5,745 nucleotides of DNA from Candidatus Peribacteraceae bacterium (GCA_018061525.1 JAGOUB010000064.1:1-5745); one strand, 5' to 3'. Positions 1-5,693 are shown, counted from the first letter of the stretch. A program made the numbers and translations. Notes: generated by a model not told the origin, from the sequence alone.

Positions 1-519
1 GCTCTGCTCTGGATGTACAAGATGCTGCAGAGCGGCGAGCCGCCGCGCTTCATCTTCCGGCGCATGGCCATCTTCGCCAGCGAGGACATCGGCCTGGCCG
101 ACCCCCGCGCACTGCAGGTGGTGACGAGCGCCTGGCAGTCATTCGAACTCGTGGGATTGCCGGAAGGCGAATACTTCCTGGCCGAAGCCTGTCTCTACCT
201 GGGCCAAGCGCCCAAGAGCGCCGGCGTGAAAGTGGCGATGGCGCGGACCAAGAAGCTGATGGATTCCGTCGGCTCGCTCGATGTGCCAAACCACCTCCGC
301 AACGCGCCCGTAAAAGGGATGGCCGCGCAGGGCTACGGCACCGACTATGACTACCCGCACGACCACGAATCCGGCGTCGCCAGCTCGCACTACTTCCCCC
401 GGCGCATCGCTCCGCAGGACTTCTACCTGCCGACGGGACGCGGCTTTGAGAAGGACATCACCGAGCGACTGAAGGAGGTCAAAGCCATTATCCGGAAGGC
501 GCCCGTCCCAGAGAAGTAA
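1..519 (+). CDS. rarA: Replication-associated recombination protein A (RarA/MgsA), C-terminal part
   Basis: This is the C-terminal 172 residues of a RarA (MgsA/YcaJ, WRNIP1-like) AAA+ ATPase. The reading frame is open from base 1, so the N-terminal ATPase domain with its Walker motifs lies outside the window. Recognisable family blocks, in order, are FASEDIGLADPRAL, then PEGEYFLAEACLYLGQAPKS, then VPNHLRNAP followed by a GYG...YDYPHD segment, and finally FYLPTGRGFEKDITERL near the end. These belong to the clamp-loader-like collar and tetramerisation region. In other bacteria RarA acts in the cytoplasm at stalled replication forks with SSB and recombination proteins. The gene ends in TAA, and the next gene has its own promoter 30 to 60 bases downstream, so the two need not be co-transcribed. 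I see no clear terminator hairpin after it. The family assignment is secure; the in vivo role is inferred from homologues. Confidence 0.93.
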   Translation, partial: ALLWMYKMLQSGEPPRFIFRRMAIFASEDIGLADPRALQVVTSAWQSFELVGLPEGEYFLAEACLYLGQAPKSAGVKVAMARTKKLMDSVGSLDVPNHLRNAPVKGMAAQGYGTDYDYPHDHESGVASSHYFPRRIAPQDFYLPTGRGFEKDITERLKEVKAIIRKAPVPEK

Positions 520-551
520 GCCGATCTCGCCTTTTGGGCCAGACGTGGCAC

Positions 552-585
552 TTCACAAATTCAATAATTGTGTTATAATATAGAG
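552..585 (+). promoter_or_regulatory. Extended -10 sigma70-type promoter for the small membrane protein
   Basis: The -35 candidate is TTCACA at 552-557. A 16-base spacer separates it from a perfect TATAAT at 574-579, preceded by TGT at 571-573, which makes a TGn extended -10. The predicted transcription start, about seven bases after the -10, falls at about 586. That is the first base of the in-frame GTG. The AT-rich stretch stands out against very GC-rich surroundings. Confidence 0.8.
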
Positions 586-1104
586 GTGCAGAAAAACCAC
601 ATCCAGACCCTCCAGCGCCTGCTCCGTCTGCCGGCTTTGCGTGCCGGTTTCGGCTTGGTCGTGCTGATCGTGCTCACCATGGCGAACGTGGGACTGACGG
701 CCATCATCGTGCTGCCGGTGCGCCTGCTGGCCGACACGTTGGCCGTAACGCGGAAGGGGATGGACGCGCACAAGCTGCTACGCGAGACCTTCGCCTCGGC
801 GGTGCTGCTCGGCATGGCCGCCATCCTGGCCGTCTTTCTGGACCCGTCGCTCCACCCCGATTTCCCCGTAGCCTATGGCCTGGCCGGCGCCGCCTTCCAG
901 GTGGCCTGCGCCTGGGCCGTCATCAAGTCGCTCTGGAACCACCCGCTCTGGGCGGGACGCAACGCCAAGCCGCTCCACTGGAGCCTCGGCCTCAATATTG
1001 GTGCCTTCGCGGCGCTGGCGCTGCTGCTCATCTCGCCGCTCTGGGGCATCGCCACCACGCAGCTCACCGCCACCGTCGTCATGCACCTGTCGCCGTCGCT
1101 CTGA
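586..1104 (+). CDS. Small four-helix integral membrane protein, unknown function
   Basis: I do not recognise this 172-residue protein as a member of a named family. It has a short basic amphipathic N-terminus (about residues 1-19, several Arg/Lys/His and Gln) and four hydrophobic segments at about 20-43, 68-85, 95-114 and 133-156. It is therefore probably a four-pass inner-membrane protein with only short loops. No catalytic motif is evident. The general look resembles small multi-pass proteins often found near pilin or secretion genes, but nothing here supports that role. I chose GTG 586 over the in-frame TTG at 568 because TTG 568 lies upstream of and runs into the -10 box, so it would not be transcribed. 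GTG 586 coincides with the predicted transcript start, which implies leaderless translation. ATG 679 is another in-frame option but would cut into the first helix. The 3' end overlaps the convergent tsaE gene by 26 bases. Confidence 0.75.
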   Translation: MQKNHIQTLQRLLRLPALRAGFGLVVLIVLTMANVGLTAIIVLPVRLLADTLAVTRKGMDAHKLLRETFASAVLLGMAAILAVFLDPSLHPDFPVAYGLAGAAFQVACAWAVIKSLWNHPLWAGRNAKPLHWSLGLNIGAFAALALLLISPLWGIATTQLTATVVMHLSPSL

Positions 1105-2101
1105 GCGGGGCCAGGTCGGGCGCGCCCCCGGGGAAGAGCTCATGTTCCAGCGCCACAGTCTGCTCCATCCAGGTGTCGGTCTGGCCGCTTCCGGCGTAGC
1201 GCACGCGGAAGTCTTCAAAGCGCTCGGCCGACGACACAACGCGGTCACCGATGGCGCGCTTGTCGGCGTAGAACACCAGTTTTTGCTCAGTGGTCAGCCG
1301 TTCTTCAGCAGGCAGGCTGCCGTGCGTGCGCACCGCTTCCGAGAGTTCGGGGAAGCCGCGATCGCGCAGGAAGAGCGCCACCGCCGCCTCATGCCTCAAG
1401 CCCGCGAAGCGCGTGCGCCACTCGTCCCAACGCCCCTCCAACGCTGAGTCCGACGGCGATCCTTTGCCGGGAAGGAAGTCGACGAAGCGCAACATGTCAT
1501 GCACTCTGCCGCCGCTCTCGCAGAGTGCCGGGCGGACGACCTGTCCGCGCGCAATGAGCTCCTCGGCCAACGCCTTCGCGATCCGTCCCACCGCTTCGCA
1601 ATGCTCGATCACGTTCGGCGGCGTGCCGACCTCGGCGCGCCAGGCGTCGATCTGGTCGGAGGAGGGGAGTGCGGCGTCGGCGAACGCCAACTCCAACCGG
1701 CGGCCGGTGCCGTCATCCGCCAAGTGCGCGTGGATGTGCTTTTCCTGCCACGACTCGCGCGGCAGGCGATCGGCCCACTCGGTCCAGAGCATGCCCTCCC
1801 ACGAGAGCCGGTCCATGAACGACCGGGCCTGCTCTTCATCCAAACGATAGAGATCGATGTGCGTCACGCGAACGGATCCATCGCGTCCCAGGTGTGGGTG
1901 CGCGAGCGCGAAGGTGGGACTGAGCACATCGCCAGGCAGATCCAACGCCGCTCCGAATCCCTGCAAAAACGTCGTCTTGCCGGCGCCCACCGCGCCCGTG
2001 AGGTACAGGGGAGGGGAGCCATAAAGAGAATTGGCCAAAGAACGGCCCGCCAAAGCCGTTTTCTCCGCATCGGGCAGACCCAGGACGACACGTTCGATCA
2101 T
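1079..2101 (-). CDS. tsaE: TsaE ATPase domain fused to a C-terminal HD metal-dependent phosphohydrolase domain
   Basis: The N-terminal domain (about residues 1-145) is TsaE/YjeE, the P-loop ATPase of the TsaB-TsaD-TsaE complex that makes N6-threonylcarbamoyladenosine at position 37 of ANN-decoding tRNAs. Visible motifs are Walker A GAVGAGKT (36-43), SPTF (61-64), HIDLYR (81-86) and the EWADRL block (108-113). Normal TsaE is about 150 residues and stops here. This protein has 340. The added part (about 160-290) looks like an HD-superfamily domain: H167 in VIEHCEAV, H201-D202 in GGRVHD, H237 in LRHE, H260 in VRTHG and D280 in FYADK. This spacing fits a complete H...HD...H...H...D metal site. 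The HD substrate cannot be told from sequence; nucleotides or phosphorylated small molecules are possible. ATG 2101 gives the usual TsaE N-terminus. No Shine-Dalgarno is visible upstream. The gene ends in TGA and overlaps the convergent membrane-protein gene. The TsaE call is secure; the HD call is strong by motif; any functional link between them is inference. Confidence 0.9.
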   Translation of the reverse strand: MIERVVLGLPDAEKTALAGRSLANSLYGSPPLYLTGAVGAGKTTFLQGFGAALDLPGDVLSPTFALAHPHLGRDGSVRVTHIDLYRLDEEQARSFMDRLSWEGMLWTEWADRLPRESWQEKHIHAHLADDGTGRRLELAFADAALPSSDQIDAWRAEVGTPPNVIEHCEAVGRIAKALAEELIARGQVVRPALCESGGRVHDMLRFVDFLPGKGSPSDSALEGRWDEWRTRFAGLRHEAAVALFLRDRGFPELSEAVRTHGSLPAEERLTTEQKLVFYADKRAIGDRVVSSAERFEDFRVRYAGSGQTDTWMEQTVALEHELFPGGAPDLAPLRATATGA

Positions 2102-2129
2102 TGACGTTCAGAGAGAAAAATGATAGAAT
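2101..2129 (+). promoter_or_regulatory. Near-consensus promoter for the M23 peptidase gene
   Basis: A -35 of TTGACG (2101-2106) and a -10 of TAGAAT (2124-2129) are separated by 17 bases. The -10 is preceded by TGA (2121-2123), a TGn extended element. The predicted transcript start is about 2136. The -35 begins on the last base of the divergent tsaE start codon, and the ATG at 2120 lies inside the promoter and cannot be the translation start. Confidence 0.75.
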
Positions 2130-2133
2130 ACTT
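2118..2133 (-). promoter_or_regulatory. Weak candidate promoter for tsaE, overlapping the divergent peptidase promoter
   Basis: On the minus strand TATTCT (plus 2125-2130) could serve as a -10. The transcript would start near 2118 and have a leader of about 17 bases without a Shine-Dalgarno sequence. The best -35 is only a half match, TTGGTC at 16 bases spacing. It overlaps the plus-strand TAGAAT almost base for base, so it may simply reflect that AT-rich element. Confidence 0.3.
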
Positions 2134-2143
2134 ACAAACACAT

Positions 2144-3610
2144 ATGACCAAACAGACACCCAGATTTCAGCGCAGGAGTCTCTCGCGTACAAGGGAGAAA
2201 AACACGCCGATGCTCCAGTACCTGAGGCAGCAGTCGTCTTTCTGGATCGCCGTCATCACGGTGTTCGCTTTCGTAGCGGGCAACATGATGGGGGAGCACG
2301 GCTGGTATGCCTTCTGGAAGGCGGTGCTGGGCGGCGTCGACGACAGTGAGATCGTCTACCAGGGCGCCGTCGCGCCGATCGACAAAGTGCCCGACTACCG
2401 CAAGTGGTCCACCTACGGCGGCAACGGCGAAGAGAACACGTTCCGCCAGGTGCCCGTCGACCTGCTCGTGCCCCTGCCGGCCTACTCGGCCGCCGCGCTC
2501 GAGAGCAACGACACCAACGATCTCGCCTACCTCGTCTACTCCGTCGGCTGGCTCGGCTCGTACGAGACCGGCCACGAGGGCGACGGCAGTCATCCGGGCG
2601 TCGACATCCGTGTGCCGACCGGCACGCCCGTGCGCGCCATCATGAATGGCATCGTCCAGACCGTGAAGGACGACCCCGGCGGCTACGGCAAGTACGTCGT
2701 CATCCGCCATCCCAACGTCCCCGATCCGCAGGATCCCAAGAAGACCACCACGCTCTACTCGGGCTACGCCCACTTGAGCTCGCAGGAAGTCGACGAAGGC
2801 CAACTCGTGCGCCTCGGCGAAGAGATCGGCCTCTCGGGCAGGACCGGCGACGCCACCGGCCCGCACCTGCACTTCCAGATCGATACCGACTCGGCCCCCT
2901 GGCACCTCTACTGGCCCTTCAGCGGCTCCGAGGCGCGCAGTGCCGGCCTCTCGTTCTACGAAGCCACCAACGCCGGTCTCGGCCAGGGCAACGGCCGCCT
3001 CCACACCTTGAGCCCCATGGCCTTCGTGCAGTCACACCCGAGCTCCAGCGCCATCGTCGACCGCCCCGCTTCCTCCTCGTCTTCCACTGCCTCGTCGAGC
3101 GTCCGCGTCGCCAGTGCCGAGCAGCTCCGCCAGGACCGCCTGCAGAAGCGTCTCGCCCGCCGCCAAGTGGTCGATTCGCTCATCGGCCGCCCGCTCGTCA
3201 GCCTGACGGTGCCCGCGCCGATCTCGTCGTCCGCCTCGTCCTCGTCGCTCGCCTCTAGCAGCACCTCGTCGGCCTCGTCCGTCACAACGCACGCGTCGGC
3301 CGGCGGCGTCGCCGTGAAGGACATTCGCCTCGAGCATGACGGCCGCTTCACGGGTCGCCAGAGCGAGCAGCTGCGCATCATCCTCCTGGGTGCCGACGGG
3401 CAGACCATCTCGGGTACGCCCGATCTCTCCTCGCCGCTCCACTTGGTGACCGACTACGGCAAGGCCGACTTCGAGCAGAACGACCTGACCGCCGCCGACT
3501 TCACCGACGGCGAGGCCACGGTCACCTTCCTCCCGCGCGGCCAGCGCACCATCGTCATCCGCGCCACTGCCTTCCAAACCCAGGCCAAGCCGCTGAGCTA
3601 CGAGCCCTAA
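2144..3610 (+). CDS. Membrane-anchored M23 (LytM/NlpD-type) metallopeptidase with Ser-rich linkers and Ig-like C-terminus
   Basis: Counting from ATG 2144 the protein has 488 residues. A basic N-terminal tail is followed by one hydrophobic segment (about 33-49) acting as a signal anchor or uncleaved signal, so the rest is extracytoplasmic. The M23 domain spans about 142-250 with every zinc-site residue present: H150 and D154 in HPGVD, H210 in the YAHLS block, and H241/H243 in GPHLHFQ. The supporting VRAIMNGIVQ, GGYGKYVVIRH and GLSGRTGDATGPHLHF blocks are also present. It should therefore be an active endopeptidase cutting peptidoglycan cross-links. Two Ser-rich stretches (about 310-319 and 361-379) flank a basic helical segment (about 325-342), and a beta-rich, Ig-like domain ends the protein (about 389-480). 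The start is unresolved. ATG 2120 is inside the -10 box. ATG 2144 gives a leader of about 8 bases. ATG 2210 has a weak GGGAG 12 bases upstream, and coding bias becomes typical only after about 2210. The gene ends at a strong hairpin terminator. Confidence 0.9.
   Translation: MTKQTPRFQRRSLSRTREKNTPMLQYLRQQSSFWIAVITVFAFVAGNMMGEHGWYAFWKAVLGGVDDSEIVYQGAVAPIDKVPDYRKWSTYGGNGEENTFRQVPVDLLVPLPAYSAAALESNDTNDLAYLVYSVGWLGSYETGHEGDGSHPGVDIRVPTGTPVRAIMNGIVQTVKDDPGGYGKYVVIRHPNVPDPQDPKKTTTLYSGYAHLSSQEVDEGQLVRLGEEIGLSGRTGDATGPHLHFQIDTDSAPWHLYWPFSGSEARSAGLSFYEATNAGLGQGNGRLHTLSPMAFVQSHPSSSAIVDRPASSSSSTASSSVRVASAEQLRQDRLQKRLARRQVVDSLIGRPLVSLTVPAPISSSASSSSLASSSTSSASSVTTHASAGGVAVKDIRLEHDGRFTGRQSEQLRIILLGADGQTISGTPDLSSPLHLVTDYGKADFEQNDLTAADFTDGEATVTFLPRGQRTIVIRATAFQTQAKPLSYEP
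2193..2197 (+). promoter_or_regulatory. Possible Shine-Dalgarno for an internal start at ATG 2210
   Basis: GGGAG lies 12 bases before the in-frame ATG 2210. It is the only purine-rich Shine-Dalgarno-like element placed before a start candidate in this window, but its spacing is longer than ideal. It supports, without proving, that the peptidase begins at 2210 and that 2144-2209 is untranslated leader. Confidence 0.35.
3071..3100 (+). repeat. Ser-codon low-complexity stretch, first linker of the peptidase
   Basis: A short run of TCC/TCG/TCT serine codons with one Thr and one Ala encodes a flexible linker just after the M23 domain. It is a coding low-complexity tract and not a DNA repeat element. 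Confidence 0.7.
3224..3283 (+). repeat. Ser-codon low-complexity stretch, second linker of the peptidase
   Basis: About 20 codons are mostly serine (TCG, TCC, TCT, AGC) with Ala, Thr and Leu interspersed. They form a second flexible linker before the Ig-like domain. Mixed codon choice, including AGC, argues that the serine composition is selected and not a recent triplet expansion. Confidence 0.75.
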
Positions 3611-3626
3611 GTCCCGATCCCGCCAC

Positions 3627-3657
3627 AAAAAAACGCCGCCCGAGGGGCGGCGTTTTT
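3627..3657. terminator. Bidirectional intrinsic terminator
   Basis: A perfect 8-bp GC stem, CGCCGCCC (3634-3641) with GGGCGGCG (3645-3652), encloses a GAG loop. The stem is followed by five T on the plus strand and preceded by seven A, which read as a U-tract on the minus strand. It sits between the convergent peptidase and SIMPL-like genes and can end transcription from both sides. Confidence 0.95.
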
Positions 3658-3672
3658 AATCTCAAGCGAGAC

Positions 3673-4503
3673 TCAGCGAGCGCTGGTGTCGTTGGAGAAG
3701 ATCACCGACAGGGTGACGGTGGCCGTGGCCGTGTTCGACTCGGGGTCGTAGGAGCTCCAGCTGTCGATCCAGCTCGAGAGCGAGGCGCCCACGATCTGAT
3801 CGTCGTTCAGCTTGGTCTTGAGGAGCTTCTCGAAGACCTCCTTGCGGCGGTTCAAGCGCGAGATGAGGTTATCGAGCACGCTGTACTCGATCTCCTGCGG
3901 ATCCTCGACGGCAACGTTCCAGCTGACGGAACAGCCGGCGTCCTCGAGCACCTCGGCGATGCGGTCGGAAGCGGAGAAGTTGATGACGTCGACCCACAGG
4001 TTCAGGTTGCCCATGAACGTGTCGGACTTGGTCATGCCCGTCATCGGGTCGTAGTACGGCGTGATGGAGTATCCGCCCGAGCGGCGGACCTTGCCGTCGG
4101 CGCCGACCTTGGCCTTGATGTCGTCGAACTGCTTCTTGAGGGCGTCGCGGACATTGGCGCGCGAGCCACTCACGCCGGCGTCGCACCAGCCGGAGATGGA
4201 GAGCGTGTCGGGCGTGACGGTCTTGGTCGTCGAGACATCGACCGAGATGCCGCCGCCGTAGTAGGGGGGCATGTACATGCCACCGCCGCCGTAGCCGTCC
4301 ATGGACTCCTTGAGGTCGGAGAAGTCGATGTCGCCATCAACCTCCTCCGTCTCGGAGTCGGCGGGAGCGCGGTACGAGCGAGAGGCGGATTCCTCGATGG
4401 AACGGGGCGAGACGGGCTCGATGCCATCCACCACGCGGGCCGAAGCCAACGTCGGGAGAGCGAGCGAGACGACCGCGACCAGGGGGAGAAGCTTGCGGAT
4501 CAT
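3673..4503 (-). CDS. Exported SIMPL/DUF541-like protein
   Basis: This is a 276-residue secreted protein. The N-terminus MIRKLLPLVAVVSLALP is a classic Sec signal peptide with a likely cleavage after ASA (residue 22). An acidic, low-complexity region (about 45-68) and a Gly/Tyr/Pro-rich patch (about 70-85) follow. A SIMPL-like domain then runs from about residue 86 to the end: strand TVTPDTLSISGWCDAGV, a helix with VRDALKKQFDDIKAKV, the SGGYSITPYYDPMTG segment resembling the family's S-x-P-x-Y motif, and later the RIAEVLEDAGCSVSWNVAVED and helix blocks. The biochemical role of SIMPL proteins is poorly defined; some are linked to oxidative stress or envelope integrity. Two cysteines (C107, C191) could form a disulfide outside the cytoplasm. 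I chose ATG 4503 because it starts exactly at the signal peptide, and a longer in-frame GTG at 4542 falls on the -10 element. No Shine-Dalgarno is seen. It shares its terminator with the convergent peptidase gene. Confidence 0.72.
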   Translation of the reverse strand: MIRKLLPLVAVVSLALPTLASARVVDGIEPVSPRSIEESASRSYRAPADSETEEVDGDIDFSDLKESMDGYGGGGMYMPPYYGGGISVDVSTTKTVTPDTLSISGWCDAGVSGSRANVRDALKKQFDDIKAKVGADGKVRRSGGYSITPYYDPMTGMTKSDTFMGNLNLWVDVINFSASDRIAEVLEDAGCSVSWNVAVEDPQEIEYSVLDNLISRLNRRKEVFEKLLKTKLNDDQIVGASLSSWIDSWSSYDPESNTATATVTLSVIFSNDTSAR

Positions 4504-4532
4504 GACGAAGAGGGAAAGGAAATACGCCGAAG

Positions 4533-4541
4533 AGCATAGCA
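4533..4541 (-). promoter_or_regulatory. Extended -10 promoter candidate for the SIMPL-like gene
   Basis: The minus strand reads TGC-TATGCT (plus 4533-4541), a TGn extended -10 with no convincing -35 in the GC-rich DNA upstream. The predicted start near 4526 gives a leader of about 23 bases before ATG 4503. Its position between two same-strand genes suggests that the SIMPL-like gene can be transcribed independently of the glycosyltransferase gene. Confidence 0.5.
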
Positions 4542-4561
4542 CAAACCGTCCAGTCCGGCGA

Positions 4562-5629
4562 TTATGGCCGCTTTTTTTCGCCGAGCGGCCGGGCGCGCCA
4601 GGAGGCCAAGAGGACCAGCATCACGAGCAATCCGCCGGCGATGAATTTCTCGGTGGTATTCAGGAAGAGCGCCATGCCGCCGAAGGCCGCACCGATGCAC
4701 GCACTGCTCAAGACGATGCGCCGGGGCGACCAGCCCGCCGCCAGCAGGCGGTGGTGCAGGTGCTCGCCGCTGGCGCTGCCCTGGAGCGGCGAGCGGCCGG
4801 CCAGGACGCGCCGTAGAGCCACCACCACCGCGTCGGTGAGGGGCACGCCCAGCGCCAAGAAAGCCGTAGCCACCTTGCCGCCGGCATAAATGGTGAGCAC
4901 GCCGAGCATCAGGCCGAAGAACATCACGCCGGTATCGCCCAGCACCACCTTGGGCGGCGGGAAATCGAACAGAAAGGAGGCGCCGGCGATCGCCGCCAGC
5001 ACGAACGCGATCGCCGCGATCTCGGGCTGGTCCACGCGCGAGCTGGCCGAGAGCAGACCGATCGTCAGGAAGGCGAGCGCCGAGACGGCCGTCGTCTGGC
5101 CGGGAATGCCGTCGAACCAGTTGAGCGCGTTCACCGTCAGGCCGATCCACAGCACCGTGAAGACGCCGCTCCAGACGGGAATGTCGAACGGGACGAACGG
5201 CAGGCTGACGCCCCACGAGTCGAGCGGGATGACGGCTCCGCCGATGAAACCCTCAAGCGGGTTGGTGAAGCTATAGACGCGCGTACCGGCCAGGAAGAGC
5301 CCGATACCGATCGTCAGCTGCACGCCCAGGCGCAGCCACGGCGGCAGGCGCAGGCGGTCGTCGATGAAGCAGACGATGCCAAGCGCGAGCACGGCGGCGG
5401 CCACCGACAGCGACTGCGTGGTGGGTTCCCACAAACAAAGGAGCGCACCGACACCGACGACCATGGCAATGATGCCGGTGGGATAGGGCAGACGCTTGCG
5501 CTTGAGGCCATACCGCTCGGGGAAGTCGAGCAGTCCGAGTTTGGGAAACAGGCGGAAGGCCAGCAGATGCAACGCAACCACGGCGGCAGCGGCAACAAGC
5601 GCGGGCAGGAGGTAGGTACTCAAAGGCAC
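4562..5629 (-). CDS. Polyprenyl-phosphate N-acetylhexosamine-1-phosphate transferase, WecA/TagO/MraY family
   Basis: This 355-residue polytopic membrane protein has about ten to eleven hydrophobic helices. It carries the family signatures in order: the FIDDR pair (D90, D91), the catalytic loop NALNWFDGIPG (N167, N170, D173), the LGDTG loop (D232) and the C-terminal HLHHRLL motif (H290, H292, H293, R294). The helix before that motif ends in the usual GVPLTDAVVVALRR pattern. The HLHH motif and the RRVLAGRSPL stretch favour the WecA/TagO branch over MraY. The enzyme would transfer a sugar-1-phosphate from a UDP-sugar to undecaprenyl phosphate on the cytoplasmic face, starting a surface glycan or teichoic-type polymer. 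The sugar cannot be read from sequence. Departures from the textbook motifs are IPGQ in place of IDGLA and a GSASGE stretch in place of the usual D-x-x-H approach to HLHH. GTG 5629 starts the protein just before its first helix, and a -10-like element six bases upstream suggests a leaderless mRNA. Confidence 0.9.
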   Translation of the reverse strand: MPLSTYLLPALVAAAAVVALHLLAFRLFPKLGLLDFPERYGLKRKRLPYPTGIIAMVVGVGALLCLWEPTTQSLSVAAAVLALGIVCFIDDRLRLPPWLRLGVQLTIGIGLFLAGTRVYSFTNPLEGFIGGAVIPLDSWGVSLPFVPFDIPVWSGVFTVLWIGLTVNALNWFDGIPGQTTAVSALAFLTIGLLSASSRVDQPEIAAIAFVLAAIAGASFLFDFPPPKVVLGDTGVMFFGLMLGVLTIYAGGKVATAFLALGVPLTDAVVVALRRVLAGRSPLQGSASGEHLHHRLLAAGWSPRRIVLSSACIGAAFGGMALFLNTTEKFIAGGLLVMLVLLASWRARPLGEKKRP

Positions 5630-5641
5630 ACCAGGATGCTA
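5630..5641 (-). promoter_or_regulatory. Candidate -10 immediately upstream of the glycosyltransferase start
   Basis: The minus strand reads TAGCAT (plus 5636-5641), then six bases, then GTG. The predicted transcript start coincides with the GTG at 5629, implying a leaderless transcript. The best-placed -35, TCGCAA at 17 bases, is only a half match, so the support is positional. Confidence 0.45.
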
Positions 5642-5681
5642 GCGCGAGGCGTGGGACGTTGCGAGGCCGCGTCCGGGGCCG

Positions 5682-5693
5682 GCGGTCAACCGC
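5682..5693. repeat. Short inverted repeat in the divergent intergenic region
   Basis: GCGGTCAACCGC is a perfect 5-bp inverted repeat around a CA centre. It lies between the glycosyltransferase start and a probable divergent gene. It could be a small operator, but such short palindromes are common by chance in GC-rich DNA. Confidence 0.3.

Noticed and set aside
520..551. Terminator after rarA
   Set aside because: There is a short T run at 532-535, but no GC-rich stem precedes it.
1102..1104. Possible recoding of TGA as glycine, as in Gracilibacteria and SR1
   Set aside because: TGA occurs at sensible gene ends in two genes and no in-frame TGA interrupts a recognisable protein here.
1290..2104. 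Plus-strand open frames opposite tsaE
   Set aside because: No recognisable motifs; the minus strand encodes clear TsaE and HD motifs over the same bases.
2132..3258. Long open frames antisense to, and out of frame with, the M23 peptidase (about 280-290 codons each)
   Set aside because: They lie opposite or across a gene with intact catalytic motifs, have Arg/Ala/Gly/Val-rich composition with no domain, and are expected from GC-rich codon bias.
3224..3283. Triplet microsatellite in the Ser-rich tract
   Set aside because: Serine codons are mixed and broken by Ala, Thr and Leu codons, so it is a protein linker and not a tandem DNA repeat.
4500..5216. 238-codon minus-strand frame inside the glycosyltransferase region
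   Set aside because: Arg-rich out-of-frame shadow; the overlapping frame has all the WecA/TagO motifs and membrane helices.
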